Shown here: one piece after another, positions 11,679-22,209 of the stretch
How the letters are laid out: each line of letters begins with the position of its first letter
Position numbering within the stretch: the stretch's first letter is position 1
Assembly (NCBI GenBank): GCA_024663395.1
Contig: JANFAH010000018.1
Location: 806,001-870,000 of the forward strand
Reading direction: 5' to 3'
Origin: Pisolithus tinctorius
Lineage: Eukaryota > Basidiomycota > Agaricomycetes > Boletales > Pisolithaceae
Length of the DNA: 64,000 nucleotides
Made by a program: the position numbers and the translations under genes
Notes under the pieces: generated by a model
Seen by the model: the letters and a program-made list of their open reading frames with translations, nothing else
Databases searched by the model: none
What the model was told of the DNA's origin: nothing

Positions 11679-11838
11679 TGGAGTAGGGGGGCCAGGGGGA
11701 CAGGAGACGAGGACACAGCCACAATGGCTTAGTCAGGTGGAGGCAGATGCAGACATGAACGTAACATCAGACAATAGGACAGGATACAACGACGAGGTTG
11801 ACAGACAGTACTGTAGAGAAGGAGGGTCCGCTGCTCCA
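11679..11838 (+). repeat. Element C 3' LTR (160 bp)
   Basis: Direct repeat of 5607-5766. A purine run GAAGGGGG (11667-11675) just before it is the likely polypurine tract for plus-strand priming. Followed at 11839 by the duplicated CCGG. Confidence 0.92.
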
Positions 11839-11842
11839 CCGG

Positions 11843-12092
11843 AACCTAAGTAAGACAGGCTACAGTAAAGGAAAGCCGCGCGACAGCACGTACACAGAAG
11901 ACAGGCCAAAACAGAGGCCGAGGGTATACTACAAGCACTAAAGGAACAGAGACCGTGATAAGAGAAAGAGTCCGAGGAAAAACAACAACCAGAGCACAGC
12001 AGCCACAGGTATAGCACTGCGCAAGAGGGAGCGAGGGCGTGGGAAGGTAGCGCGTGAACAATGGTGAACACAAGAGGGGAGCGGACGTAACA
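11843..12092 (-). repeat. Element B 5' LTR, outer part
   Basis: Continuation of the LTR that stops at 5606. On the minus strand it begins TGTTACGTCCGC at 12092, a plausible TG terminus. Combined length of the two parts is close to 600 bp. The outer boundary is inferred, since the second LTR is outside the window. Confidence 0.5.
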
Positions 12093-12155
12093 GTAGTCAC
12101 GGAACGGTTAATGATAGGGGCTTACATGTCCAGGGAATGCAGATTCCTCACATCG
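12093..12155. other. Short spacer between LTR B and LTR F
   Basis: 63 bases between two LTR ends. I see no gene or named feature. One minus frame gives FPGHVSPYH, faintly like the SPY region of gypsy integrases, but it is too short to call. Confidence 0.3.
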
Positions 12156-12420
12156 TGCACTACCCCCTTGCATGATCTCAGCCCTCATATTTCAGAGGGA
12201 GAGTACAGACAGAGAGTCAGAGATAACTCTGACAGGCAGAAGACAGAATCAGAGGGAGTAGGAACTAAGTTGATATTCATACTGAGGAACAGCAGAGTAT
12301 GATACATGCTTTTATACTGCTATGGAGGTACAGTAACCGGAATCAGAACTGACATATGGAGACTCAGAAATTTTCAAGTAAAAACTTCCTAGACGATGAA
12401 TGAAGGGTAGACAGAGGACA
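12156..12420 (-). repeat. Element F 3' LTR (265 bp)
   Basis: Minus-strand repeat from TGTCCTCTGTC at 12420 to ...GGTAGTGCA at 12156. It contains TATAAAAG (plus 12309-12316). The same 265 bases occur as the other F LTR, there split into 39184-39432 and 20695-20710. Equal length and TG...CA ends support the LTR call. Nine bases (12421-12429) between it and A' are the end of F's internal region. Confidence 0.7.
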
Positions 12421-12429
12421 TACAAGCGG

Positions 12430-13492
12430 TGTGAGTCAAAGTGAGGTTCAGTGGTGGAAACCAACCAAAACCAACACAAAAGACAAAAAGAGCAAGTGGT
12501 GGTGTGCCTATGCAGTACCTAGATGGTAGAACCTTTGATTTGGGTGGGTTTTTGCAAGCTACAACACTCAAAGACAAGTGCTGAGGGTTGGGGGTGCTCC
12601 TGACGAAGAAGGAGCAGGAATGCGAGAGGATTGCAATGGGGTAGACTGCTGTCAGCCTACAGATGGATGGATGATGACTTAATTCAACGTCCTAGGCTGC
12701 ACTGAGCTCAGGAAGGGCTTGGAGTGAAGTATATTGATGATAGACAATGATAAGCGAAGTAGACAATAGCTAGACCCTTAATAAAGTCTCAACTATTGAA
12801 GCTGATGAATGATTTACTGAGAGATGATAAAAATGCGAGCAAGAGGGGCTCTCTGATGTCTTCTTCTTCTTCAGCTATCTAAGTACAGTGATTTATATAC
12901 AGTACAGGGGTGTTGCCTATGGAAAACAAGGTGCAAACACTTGGTAAGTGATTGGTAACTGATGAGTAAGGAATGTAAGCGATGGGTAATCGTCTTAGAA
13001 AGCATTGGTAAGCACTGGTAAGGATAAGTAAGCCAAAAAGCGAAGAATCAGTAAGCAAAGTCAAAAGATTGGTAAGTATTGGCAACAGGTGAGTCAAGGA
13101 CAGTCAGAATGTCAAAGTATGAGTCAAGTAACATCAGGAACTGGGAAAGCGCATTGGAATCGCATTAGGGGGAGGCTGTGCATGTCACATCTCAAAGAGA
13201 TCTCCTTTGGGCTGAAGTGGGATGACAGAGAGGCAGCACTGATCTGATACCAATACAGTACATCCAAAAGTGGACAGGGTCAGTCAGATGTCAACAGGGG
13301 TCAAGCTTTGGGGGTCTGTGGGGTGACAGGAGCATAGAGGATCGCAACTTTCCCCCCCAAACCATCCTCTCAGTGAAGCAAATAAAAAACTTCATGAATG
13401 AGGCTCTGATGGAAGAGAGGATGAAGGGGGAGCATCTTCTGCTGTATCTTGCAACAAGGAGGCAAGATGTGCATCATACTCATCATGGATGT
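12430..13492 (-). repeat. Divergent family A LTR (A'), 3' part
   Basis: Minus-strand LTR ending ...TTTGACTCACA at 12430. It matches the last 1060 or so bases of the 1837-bp LTR but is visibly diverged. It stops at 13492 where D's LTR starts; the missing 5' part is at 24476-25233 on the plus strand. Flanking GCGG (12426-12429) and CCAC (24472-24475) fit one 4-bp duplication CCGC with one CpG decay. Confidence 0.8.
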
Positions 13493-13886
13493 TGTGACAA
13501 GACCTAAACAACAGGGTTTGTTGTAGGCTCGCACCAAGAACCAACTAGAAAGAGTAAGAAGAGAGAAGGGGAAACGGCTTAGAAGCAGGCAGTTTTAGGA
13601 CTCGAAGACCCAAATGAACTAGCTTAGAGCTAGTCGGGTGATTGAGCAAGGGTATTTATACTAGAGTACATGAGGCAACGGTGAGGCATACACAAGGTCC
13701 GTGACATCATAATGATGTCATGATGATATCATAGTGGAGCGGAATGTACTAGAAGGAGAAAGCACGGCGAAGGTGAGGTAAGGCCCAGGTCAGAGCCCGG
13801 CCCGAGACCAAGAGACAAGACAAGATGAAAAGATTAGATAAGATAAAAAGAAAAGAGAAGAAAGGAAAAGAGTACGTATCGTAACA
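13493..13886 (-). repeat. Element D1 3' LTR (394 bp)
   Basis: Minus strand TGTTACGATACG (from 13886) to ...CTTGTCACA (13493). Same length as the 5' LTR at 25234-25627. I counted about eleven differences, all but one being CpG versus TpG or CpA. A purine run AAGGAGGGGATAG (13887-13899, minus) directly before it is the polypurine tract. Confidence 0.92.
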
Positions 13887-14002
13887 CTATCCCCTCCTTA
13901 GAAATCGACTTCCAGGCAATTGAAGGTGGGGATGGTGTTAGTAAAGTTCTCCAGGGGCTTGAAGAGGGAGGAGAAGAGGGAGGAATCCATGCCACAAAGC
14001 TT

Positions 14003-16571
14003 TCAAGGAGCAGAAGGGTTAAGACAGTGGAAGTCCCTGACCGCACCAGGAGCAGACTTTAAGGCGGATTCAGGTTCCCAAGTATGATCCTCGTCATGGT
14101 ACCCCTTCCAATGGACAAGGTATTCAAGCCTGTTCCTTTTTAGGCGAGAATCAGTGACATAGTCTACCTCAAACTCTTCATCGCCTTCATGTCCCACCAC
14201 TGGTCCTGGGCGAGTGACAGTCTGGCCCTCCAAAGGTCCCTTGTATGGCTTTACCCAAGAAACATTAACGACTGGGTGGATTTTGAGGGTCTTTGGAAGT
14301 TTCAACTCTACTGCATTGGGTTTGAGTGAAACAACCCTGTAAGGGCTGATCCATCGTTCGGTGAGTTTCCAGGAGGGACGCCCTGAGAGAGAGATCCGGG
14401 AAGTTTCCAGCCAAACCATATCGCCAACCAAGTAGGAGGGAGCATCAGAGTGGGACGCATCTGCAGACACCTTCATTCGTTCGGCAGCTTTCTCCAAGGC
14501 CTTCCTTGTATCCTCCAAAACCTTAGCAAGGTTGACGGCGTGATCCGTGGCTGCTTCAGCCTTGGAAAGGAAGGGCTCTATGCCCATCCTGGGGGTGTAG
14601 GAACACGTGACCGAGAAAGGACTCTTGCCAGTAGACTCCTGTCGCTTATTATTGTAGGAAAACTGAGCGACCTTGAGCCATGAAGGCCAAGAGCCCTGTC
14701 GGTCATTGACAAAGAGGCGGAGATACTGCTGCAGATCCTGATTAAGGCGTTCTGTCTGACCATCTGTCTGGGGGTGGAAGGCAGTGGAGAGTTTGGGTTT
14801 GACCCCAAGCATCTTGCAGAGCTCAGCAGTGAACGCACTGGAAAACTGGGGACCATGATCAGAGATGACAGAGGAAGGCAGGCCATGTTGAGTCCACACA
14901 TGGTCACGGAAGAGCTCAGCTGTTTGCAGTGAGGTCACCTCCTTGACGGTGGGGGCAAAGACCACCTCTTTCAAGAACCTATCCACCACCACCATGATGT
15001 TATCGAAGCCTTGGGCCTCTGGTAGCTCCATGAAGTCAACCGAGATGTCAGTCCAAGGACGTTCTGGGACAGGGTTTGGAAGGAGCTTCCCTGCTGGAGG
15101 AGACCTAGAGCTTTTAGCCATTTGACAATGATGGCATGCTGAAACGTAGTCTCTGACAGTAGCAGTCATTCCAGGCCAGACATAGTTGCGGGAAACAAGT
15201 TCCAAAGTTTTCTTCCATCCAGGATGACCTGCAAGCGGGGTGTCATGGTGTTTTTCCATGCAGTGAACCCTGACAGCGGGTGGGACGTAGACCTTCCCTT
15301 GGCAAACGTATAACCCTTCTCTGAGGATGGAGTCCTCTGGTTGTGGTGTTACCGAGGAGGCGGACTTCAGGGCAAAGACGAGATCAGTGTCCTCCCCTAC
15401 CATCAAGGTAGCTGCCACCCTAGAGGGGTCGAGCAGCATGACCCCCTGGTTATCCGTCCCTTTCTCAGGTTCATGATCCTCCCTTCGCGAAAGGGCATCT
15501 GCTTTAGCCATTGAGGAGCCGGGCTTGTACACCAACTTATAGTTGAACCTGGAAAGGTACTGGGCCCACCATGCCTGACGACGATCCAGATTCTGTGCCT
15601 TCATGAAGTACTGGAGATTCGAGTGATCTGTCCAGACCTCAAACTGATAGGGGGTGGCTTCGAGGTAGTGCCGCCACATCTCTAGAGCATGGATTATGGC
15701 CAGCATCTCTTTATCAAAGACCTGGTAGTTTCGTTCAGGAGGAGACATGGAATGGGAGTAGAAGGCTACGGGTCGCCAGAGATCATCATCACATTTTACA
15801 GAAAGCATGGCTCCAGTGGCGAAGTCCAAGGCATCTGTTTCCAGGCGAAACTCTCTATCTTGATCTGGGAAAGTGAGGACAGGAGCAGTGGTGAAGGCGA
15901 CCTTTAAAGCATCGAAGGCCTGTTGTTCTCATGGACCCCAAGTCCAGAGTTGGTCCTTTCTTGTGAGGTCATTGAGTGGACAAGCGATCTGTGTGAAGTC
16001 CTTGATGAAGCACCGGTAAAAGTTTGCCAAGCCCAAGAAGGCTCGTACCGAGCAGACCTTTGTAGGGACTGGCCATTCGGTTATGGCCTTGACCTTACTT
16101 TCGTCCATGCTGACCCCTTCGGTTCCAACCACCATGCCTAGGAATTCTACCTGCCTTTGCTTGAAGAAGCACTTCTCCAGTTTGACAAAGAGGTCATTCT
16201 CTTCCAACCTCCTCAGTACCTCCAGGACAATCCTGTCATGCTCCTTTTCATCGTCTGTTTTCGTGAAGATCATCAGGTCGTCGATATAGACCACGAGGAC
16301 ATCCTCCATGTCACCGAAGATGTCATTCATCATGTTCTGGAAGGTAGACAGCGAGTTGCAGAGACCGAAGTACATGACTAGTGGCTCATATGCCCCTTTA
16401 TGAGTGACAAAGGCAGCCTTCCACTCGTCTCCTTCCTTCACGTGAACATTGTTGTATCCCCATCAGAGATCCATCTTAGTGAAGAGCTTACACCCCTTGA
16501 GCTTATCGACGAGCTGGGAGATAAGAGGGAGAGGGTATGCATTCTTGACTGTATGTTCGTTGAGGTAACGG
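14003..16571 (-). pseudogene. pol: Element D1 pol: RT (C-terminal part), RNase H, integrase, chromodomain
   Basis: One minus frame from the A LTR junction at 16571 ([18 protein letters not shown]) to a stop at 14003, with TGA at 16463-16465 and 15929-15931. In the second D copy the residues at these places are Cys and Arg, so the stops are secondary. RT has VVYIDDLMIFT. RNase H shows FDKEMLAIIHALEMW and WTDHSNLQYF. Integrase has HHDTPLAGHPGWKKT with CHHC, VDFMELPE, ISDHGPQFSS and HPQTDGQTERLNQ. The C-terminus is a chromodomain (EFEVDYVTDSRLKRNR, then LVHWKGYHDEDHTWEPE), which in chromoviruses can steer integration to marked heterochromatin. The last 608 codons are open. Confidence 0.92.
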
Positions 16572-18432
16572 TGTCACACACCAAAGGTGTTGTGGACATG
16601 GTTACAGCTGACTCTGCCTAACTCGTTGACGAGTTGCGCACAATGCCCAAGCATGCAGATGAAGACTAAAGGCCTCATGCGTAGAAAGACTGTTGGACGT
16701 GAACAGTCATCCTTCGCACAAGAATGAGTCGTCAGTGCTAAAGAGAAAAGAGGAAGCAAGTTAAGCGTGCATTAAAGGTTTTTAGCGCCCGTGTATGGCA
16801 TTCCGGTTTTTGTCGTATCTCCACCATTTCCAAAGATATCGACTCCATTCCCATGCTCGCTTAAAGTGCTCAGCCCCACGATTCTTCCTTCCAAATTTGG
16901 AGAGGATCCTCGCACCCTGCGCATTTCTACAGCACTCCATCCATCAGACGCTCATTTCGCTAAGTCCATCAATCATGGCCACCTCTTCATCAATCATCTC
17001 GCTTGTCTCATTTGCCAGAGACAGTGGCTACGTATATCTGCCAGGCATTCCCACCAGCTTCCGTCCTGAAGCCCCCTGGTTCATCCCGTCGTTGTCAGCC
17101 CCATCTCATCCCATGCAGCTTGGTCAGCGTGTTCTCCTTGTCAGTATGACTTCCAGAAGGACGTTCTTTGGTCGCCTCAGGTCTGTCACTCGGTTAGAAA
17201 GGTCTTATGTGGTCGTTTCAGTCTCCCCGGTTGATGAAGCATATGGATCGTTCCTCCCTGCTCCCTGCACCATCTTTGTTCCAGTCTCATCCATCATTCT
17301 TCCCACATTGTGACAGCTGCAGTATAATCTACTGTCCTCCAGCCTCCCTGATCGCATTCATGACGAGTATGACATGCATCTTGCCTTCTTACTGCAAGAT
17401 CCAGCAGAAGACATTCCCCCTTCTCCTCCTCCTCCATCAGAGCCCCATTCATGAAGTTTTTTGTTAACTTCGCTGAGAGGATGGAAGGGTGGGAGATGCG
17501 ATTGCATATGCTCTCATTGCCCCACAGACCCCCAACGCCCTAGCCCCCTTTGACACCTGACTCATGCCCTTCAATTGTGGAATTAATACTTCCCTATCTG
17601 GAAACACTGTCCATCTGTCATGCCGTCTTTGGATCTAGAGATGTCTCTGCCGAAATCTAACTTGCATCGCCACCCCCTAATGTGATATCAGTGTGCTTAC
17701 TCAGTTTCTGATTCTGTTTGACTCGTTTTGTGATATTTTGACTATCCTTGACTCGTTCATTGCCAATACTTACCAATCTTCTTTGCTTGCTTACTTTTCA
17801 TTTCTTGCTTACTCACCATGATTACTCAGTCCTTACTCATTACTTACCAAGTGTTTGTGCCTTGTTTGTCACAAGCTGTGCTCCCCCCTCAGTATATAAA
17901 CCCCCATGTACTTAGCTACCCACAATCAATCAGAATCAAATCAGAATCAATCCAGAAGTCAGCTCAGCTCAGCATATCTCGTCGTCGACAGTTGAGGCTC
18001 ATTTGGAAGAGTCTATCTGTCTTCATTTATATCATTGGTAGTTGAGGCTCCATCAAGGGTCTATCTACCTCTATTCATCATCAGCAGTATCATCAGTGCT
18101 TAGTCAGCAACCTCTTGTTTAGTCATCCTCCCACTCCTGCATAACTCGTCATCGACTTGTGCAAGGAGCACGTCTTATCAAAGTCCTTCATCCCAGGTCC
18201 TTTCAGCTGAACACCTTCACTCTGTTCAGCATCCCCCATCCAATCATCACTCATTCATCTTCTCCTGCGTAACTCGTCAACGACTTGCGCTAGGAGCACC
18301 CTGCCATTGAAGTTTCCCCCTCTTAGGTTTCTGCACTCCAGGTTCTGCGGAGGCACACCACCACTCGCTTTACATTTGTCTTTTGTGTTGGTTTTGGTTG
18401 GTTTTCACCACCTTTCCACACTTTGACTCACA
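16572..18432 (+). repeat. Family A solo LTR, copy b, inside D1 pol
   Basis: Complete TGTCACACACC...TTTGACTCACA, 1861 bp, between the two parts of D's RT: VQDYR on one side, YLNEH on the other. Target duplication ACGG at 16568-16571 and 18433-18436. No internal region remains, so it is a solo LTR left by LTR-LTR recombination. Confidence 0.93.
16975..17313 (+). pseudogene. LTR-encoded ORF, copy b (premature TGA)
   Basis: Begins MATSSSIISLVSFARDSG as in intact copies. A TGA at 17311-17313 replaces the CGA (Arg) of the other copies, cutting the product to 112 residues. Beyond the stop the frame still matches. Function unknown. Confidence 0.55.
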
Positions 18433-18850
18433 ACGGTAGTCCTGGACGATACGTTTCTTCCCATCTTTTTTTGGTACAAAGAACACTGGCAAGGTCTGCA
18501 GTGACTTCGAGGGGCAGATGTAGCCTTTATGTAGTTGATCCTCAAGGAAGTTCGACACCTCCTTTTGTTCCTCTACAGAGAGCGGGATGAAACGACCTCG
18601 TTTGGGAGAGAAGGTTTCTTTAAGGTCAATAGCGTGATCCCATGGTTTTCGAAGCAGCATCCTTTCCGACTCCTCCTTCGAGAACACCTTTAGGTACTGG
18701 TGATACTCCTTTGGGACGAGTTCTTCAGTAGTGCCAGCTCGAACTCTGGTGGAACGAAGTTTCGGGTAGAGATACTCCATATCCTGTGCTTCCTGTTCCT
18801 CAGCTACTCTTTCTGCCCTTGTCCTTGGGGCGAGATTGTGGCACTCGTGG
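18433..18850 (-). pseudogene. pol: Element D1 pol: N-terminal part of RT
   Basis: The minus frame reads ECHNLAPRTRAERVAEEQ, a linker (KLRSTRVRAGTTEELVPKEY), YLKVFSKEESERM, then FFVPKKDGKKRIVQDYR and stops at the A LTR. This is the segment just before YLNEH in chromovirus RT. The upstream side joins directly to D's protease end at 27595 when the CCAC duplication is counted once. It has no stop of its own. Confidence 0.88.
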
Positions 18851-20690
18851 TGTGAGTCAAAGTGTGGAAAGGCAGTATAAACCAACCAAACCAACACCAA
18901 AGACAAATAATGTGCGAGTGGTGGTTTGCCTCCATGGAACCTGGAGTGCAGAGAAACCTAAATGTGTGGGGGGGACTTCAAGTAGAGGGCTCCTGGTGCA
19001 AGTCGTCGACGAGTTACGCAGGAGAGGATGAATGAATGCTGATTGAGAAGGGGATGCTGAACAGAGCAGGGGTGTTCAGCCGAAAGGACTTGGGAGTAAT
19101 GGATTTCGATAGGACGTGCTCCTGGCGCAAGTCGATGACGAGTTACGCAGGAGTGGATGGATGACTAAACAAGAGGTTGCTGACTATGCACTGATGATAC
19201 TGCTGATGATGAATAGAGGTAGATAGACCCTTGATGGAGCCTCAACTACCAATGATATAAATGAAGACAGATAGACTCTTCCGAATGAGCCTCAACTGTC
19301 AACGACGAGATATGCTGAGCTGAGCTGACTTCTGGATTGCTTTGTAGCTAAGTACATGGGGGTTTATATACTGAGGGGGGAGCACAGCTTGTGACAAACA
19401 AGGCACAAACACTTGGTAAGTAATGAGTAAGGACTGAGTAATCATGATGAGTAAGTGAGAAATGAAAAGTAAGCAAGCAAAGAAGATTGGTAAGTATTGG
19501 CAATGAATGAGTCAAGGATAGTCAAAATATCACAAAACGAGTCAAACAGAATCAGAAACTGAGTAAGCACACTGATATCACATTAGGGGGTGGCGATGCA
19601 AGTTAGATCTCGGCGGAGACATCTCTAGATCCAAAGATGGCATGACAGATGGACAGTGTTTCCAGATAGGGAAGTATTAATTCCAGAATTGAAGGGCATG
19701 AGTCAGGTGTCAAAGGGGGCTAGGGCATTGGGGGTCTGTGGGGCAATGAGAGCATATGCAATCGCGTCTCCCACCCTTCCATCCTCTCAGCGAAGTTAAC
19801 AAAAACTTCATGAACGGGGCTCTGATGGAGGAGGAGGAGAAGGGGGAACATCTTCTGCTGGATCTTGCAGTAAGAAGGCAAGATGCATGTCATACTTGTC
19901 ATGAATGCGATCAGGGAGGCTGGAGGACAGTAGATTATACTGCAGCTGTCGCAATGCGGGAAGAATGATGGACGAGACTGGAATAAAGACGGTGCAGGGA
20001 GCAGGGAGGAACGATCCATATGCTTCATCAACCAGGGAGACTGAAACGACCACATAAGACCTTTCTAACCGAGTGACAGACCTGAGGCGACCAAAGAACG
20101 TCCTTCTGGAAGTCATACTGACAAGGAGAACACGCTGACCAAGCTGCATGGGATGAGATGGGGCTGACAACGACGGGATGAACCAGGGGGCTTCAGGACG
20201 GAAGCTGGTGGGAATGCCTGGCAGATATACGTAGCCACTGTCTCTGGCAAATGAGACAAGCGAGATGATTGATGAAGAGACAGCCATGATTGATGGACTT
20301 AGCGAAATGAGCGTCTGGTGGATGGAGTGCTGTAGAAACGTGCAGGGTGCGAGGATCCTCTCCAAACTTGGAAGGAAGAATTGTGGGGCTGAGCACTTTA
20401 AGCGAGCATGGGAATGGAGTCGATATCTTTGGAAATGGTGGAGATATGACGAAAACCGGAATGCTGTACATGGGCACTAAAAACCTTTAATGCGCGCTTA
20501 ACTCGCTTCCTCTTTTCTCTTTAGCACTGACGACTCGATCTTGTGCGAAGGATGACTGTTCACGTCCAACAGTCTTTCTACGCATGAGGCCTTTAGTCTT
20601 CATCTGCATGCTTGGCCATTGTGCGCAACTCGTCAACGAGTTAGGCAGAGTCAGCTGTAACCATGTCCACAACACCTTTGGTGTGTGACA
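18851..20690 (-). repeat. Family A LTR, copy c (inversion junction)
   Basis: A 1840-bp minus-strand LTR from 20690 to 18851. Its 3' end joins D pol through CCAC (GTGG at 18847-18850); its 5' end joins F's LTR tail through ACGA (TCGT at 20691-20694). The two flanks therefore belong to different insertions. Its last 270 or so bases differ clearly from copies d and e, so it is not the partner of either along its length. Confidence 0.9.
19808..20287 (-). CDS. LTR-encoded ORF, copy c (intact, 159 aa)
   Basis: Begins MAVSSSIISLVSFARDSG and ends ...PPSPPPPSEPRS, the same length as copies d and e. Differences from those copies are few and scattered (Ala2-Val3 for Ala-Thr, Ile for Val, Lys for Glu). 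It lies in the U3 part of the LTR, upstream of the TATA box. No recognised family. The proline-rich tail follows an acidic stretch (LLQDPAEDV). Confidence 0.55.
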   Translation of the reverse strand: MAVSSSIISLVSFARDSGYVYLPGIPTSFRPEAPWFIPSLSAPSHPMQLGQRVLLVSMTSRRTFFGRLRSVTRLERSYVVVSVSLVDEAYGSFLPAPCTVFIPVSSIILPALRQLQYNLLSSSLPDRIHDKYDMHLAFLLQDPAEDVPPSPPPPSEPRS

Positions 20691-20710
20691 TCGTGCAAGG
20701 GGGTAGCGCA
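20691..20710 (+). repeat. Tail of element F 5' LTR
   Basis: TGCAAGGGGGTAGCGCA (20694-20710) corresponds to the last bases of the LTR at 12156-12420. The rest of this LTR is at 39184-39432, cut off by an A LTR insertion (TCGT here, ACGA at 39184) and moved by the inversion. Adding both parts and counting ACGA once gives 265 bp, equal to the other LTR. Confidence 0.65.
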
Positions 20711-21005
20711 CAAGCTAAACCTGACACCCTCACTCCACTCTGCCTTTGTCTCAGCAGCCTTTGTTCCTGACAACACTCCACTAGTCGGAGTTCTGCTTCC
20801 CTGTGTCGGACTTGCTTCCGAACCCTTCTCTAGACCTTATATAGCATCGGAGTTGGTCAGAGTAGGCCCAGACTTGACAGTATATTCATACTCGCACTTG
20901 TACGATCTCCTTTTCTGTCTTCCAAAAAACTTATGCCATTATGAGAACTTGAGCTCAATCCCAGAGAGAGGTCGCTGAGAACCTTGCTGTAGCGCTAGCT
21001 AATCC

Positions 21006-22209
21006 ATGTCGACTCCCTTCCATCATTGAACAGTTCCAATCTTTCTCTGCTTGATGCTGCTCTTGTGCTGAAGGCAAAAGCACTTCACAAGCTGGTCGCT
21101 CTGACCTCCACCCATCAGCCTTCCATACTCCGCCTCCTCATAACCGAGATGATGGACCCAACCCTGACCCTGATTATCCTGATGGTGATCCCAATGGCAG
21201 GGGCAGCAGTGATGGGGATGTCCCCAAAGACCCAGCTGAGCTGCCAGAGGATCCCCTCATAGCTCTTGCTAGAGCTGTTCATGCACTTGCGCAGTCTAGT
21301 TCACACACTGGGGACTCTGCTCCAAAAACCAAAGTCTGCAAGCCTGATACCTTTGACAGCTCTGACCCCAAGAAACTCCATGAGTTCCTCATACAATGCG
21401 AGCTGAACTTCCAAGACTGCCCTTGCACATTCTGCTCTGACAGAGCAAAAGTTACCTTTGCTCAGTCTTATCTCAAGGGTATGGCCCTGGCTTGGTTCGA
21501 GCCAGACCTGCTAAACCCCAACAACTATGACTGCCCGCTCTGGATGAATGACTACCATGAGTTCTTACAAGAGCTCACAACTAATTTTGGTCTGCATGAT
21601 GCCATAGCAGATGCTGTCCAACAACTCAAGAACCTCACCATGAAAGATGGTTCTCAAATCACCAAATATGTCATGGAGTTCAATTGCTGGGCTTCACAGG
21701 TCAAGGACTATGGTGTCAGTGCACTCCGCCACCACTTCTGTAGTGGACTTCCAGACCACATCAAGGATGAGATCACTCATGTCAGAAAGCCTTCTACCCT
21801 CACACAACTCCATGAACTTGCTCAAACCATCGATGCGTGTTACTGGGAGTGAAAAGCAGAGATCTCACACACCACCAAGTCCGCCTCTGACAAGTCGCAG
21901 TCTTCCAACTCCGACAATAAACCTAAATCATTGTTGTCCTCCTCTGCTCCAAAGTCCGATGCCAAGGGCAAGGGCAAACAGAAAGATCTGCCCAAGTCTG
22001 ATATTGCCCATCTTCTGGGCAAGGATGGCAAACTCACCTCTGCTGAATGCCAGTGCAGGATGAAGAACAACCTCTGCCTCTTCTGTGGCGAGGCTGGCCA
22101 CTCCGCCAAGGACTGTCCCAAGTCCACCTCCCATGCAGCCAAAGCCCGTGCAGCTATGGCTGGAACTCTGCCTACTCTGCCTGCAGAGAAGGCAGAGTCA
22201 AAAAATTAG
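21006..22209 (+). pseudogene. gag: Element F gag (frameshift and TGA stops)
   Basis: ATG 21006 reads MSTP, then needs a one-base shift to join the frame of the rest (SIIEQFQSFSA). That frame has TGA at 21052 and 21850, both fitting CGA decay. The gag core is clear: DTFDSSDPKKLHEFLIQCEL, FAQSYLKGMALAWFEPDL and later FCSGLPDHIKDEI. A CCHC knuckle, CLFCGEAGHSAKDC, lies at about 22075-22117. Gag ends at TAG 22207-22209, directly after a slippery heptamer. This gag type is common in agaricomycete gypsy elements (general knowledge). Confidence 0.82.
22200..22206 (+). promoter_or_regulatory. Probable -1 ribosomal frameshift site, element F
   Basis: A AAA AAT in the gag frame, immediately before the gag TAG. 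A slip here enters the pol frame, which is open across the junction until a TGA at 22278. It is a canonical X XXY YYZ heptamer. Confidence 0.65.

Larger units (their letters stand above)
5607..11838 (+). mobile_element. Element C: complete Ty3/gypsy element with 160-bp LTRs
   Basis: A 6232-bp element with direct LTRs at both ends (5607-5766, 11679-11838) and a 4-bp target duplication CCGG (5603-5606 and 11839-11842). Internal order is PBS, gag, then pro-pol in the -1 frame. It sits inside the LTR of element B and is younger than it. The two LTRs differ at four of 160 positions that I counted, all transitions. Six in-frame TGA stops (7084, 7159, 8562, 10935, 11142, 11205) make it inactive as read. 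Confidence 0.93.
766..12092 (-). mobile_element. Element B: Ty3/gypsy retrotransposon, 3' end truncated
   Basis: A minus-strand element in the order 5' LTR (12092 to 5262, interrupted by element C), PBS, gag, protease ORF and pol. The 3' end is lost where a family A LTR begins at 765, inside RNase H, so integrase and the 3' LTR are not in view. The three ORFs have no internal stops, making this one of the least decayed elements here. RT sequence and PBS place it near elements A and E. Confidence 0.85.
13493..18850 (-). mobile_element. Element D1, 3' half (chromovirus)
   Basis: Minus-strand RT, RNase H, integrase, chromodomain and 3' LTR of a Ty3/gypsy chromovirus, interrupted at 16572-18432 by a solo A LTR. 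The matching LTR-gag-protease half is at 25234-27595 on the opposite strand. The flank GATGT (13488-13492) is the reverse complement of ACATC at 25229-25233, and the pol sequence rejoins across the two halves at CCAC, so both come from one insertion. Confidence 0.85.

Noticed and set aside
16501..16525. AGCTTATCGACGAGCTGGG in D pol as another palindromic mini-repeat
   Set aside because: It is the normal coding of QLVDKLKG in RT and is present in both D copies without the flanking arms.
20838..20846. TATATAG as the promoter of a separate element F LTR between 20694 and 20990
   Set aside because: The 265-bp repeat flanking F on both sides, with its own TATAAAAG, explains the LTRs better. The TATATAG then lies in the leader and may be chance.
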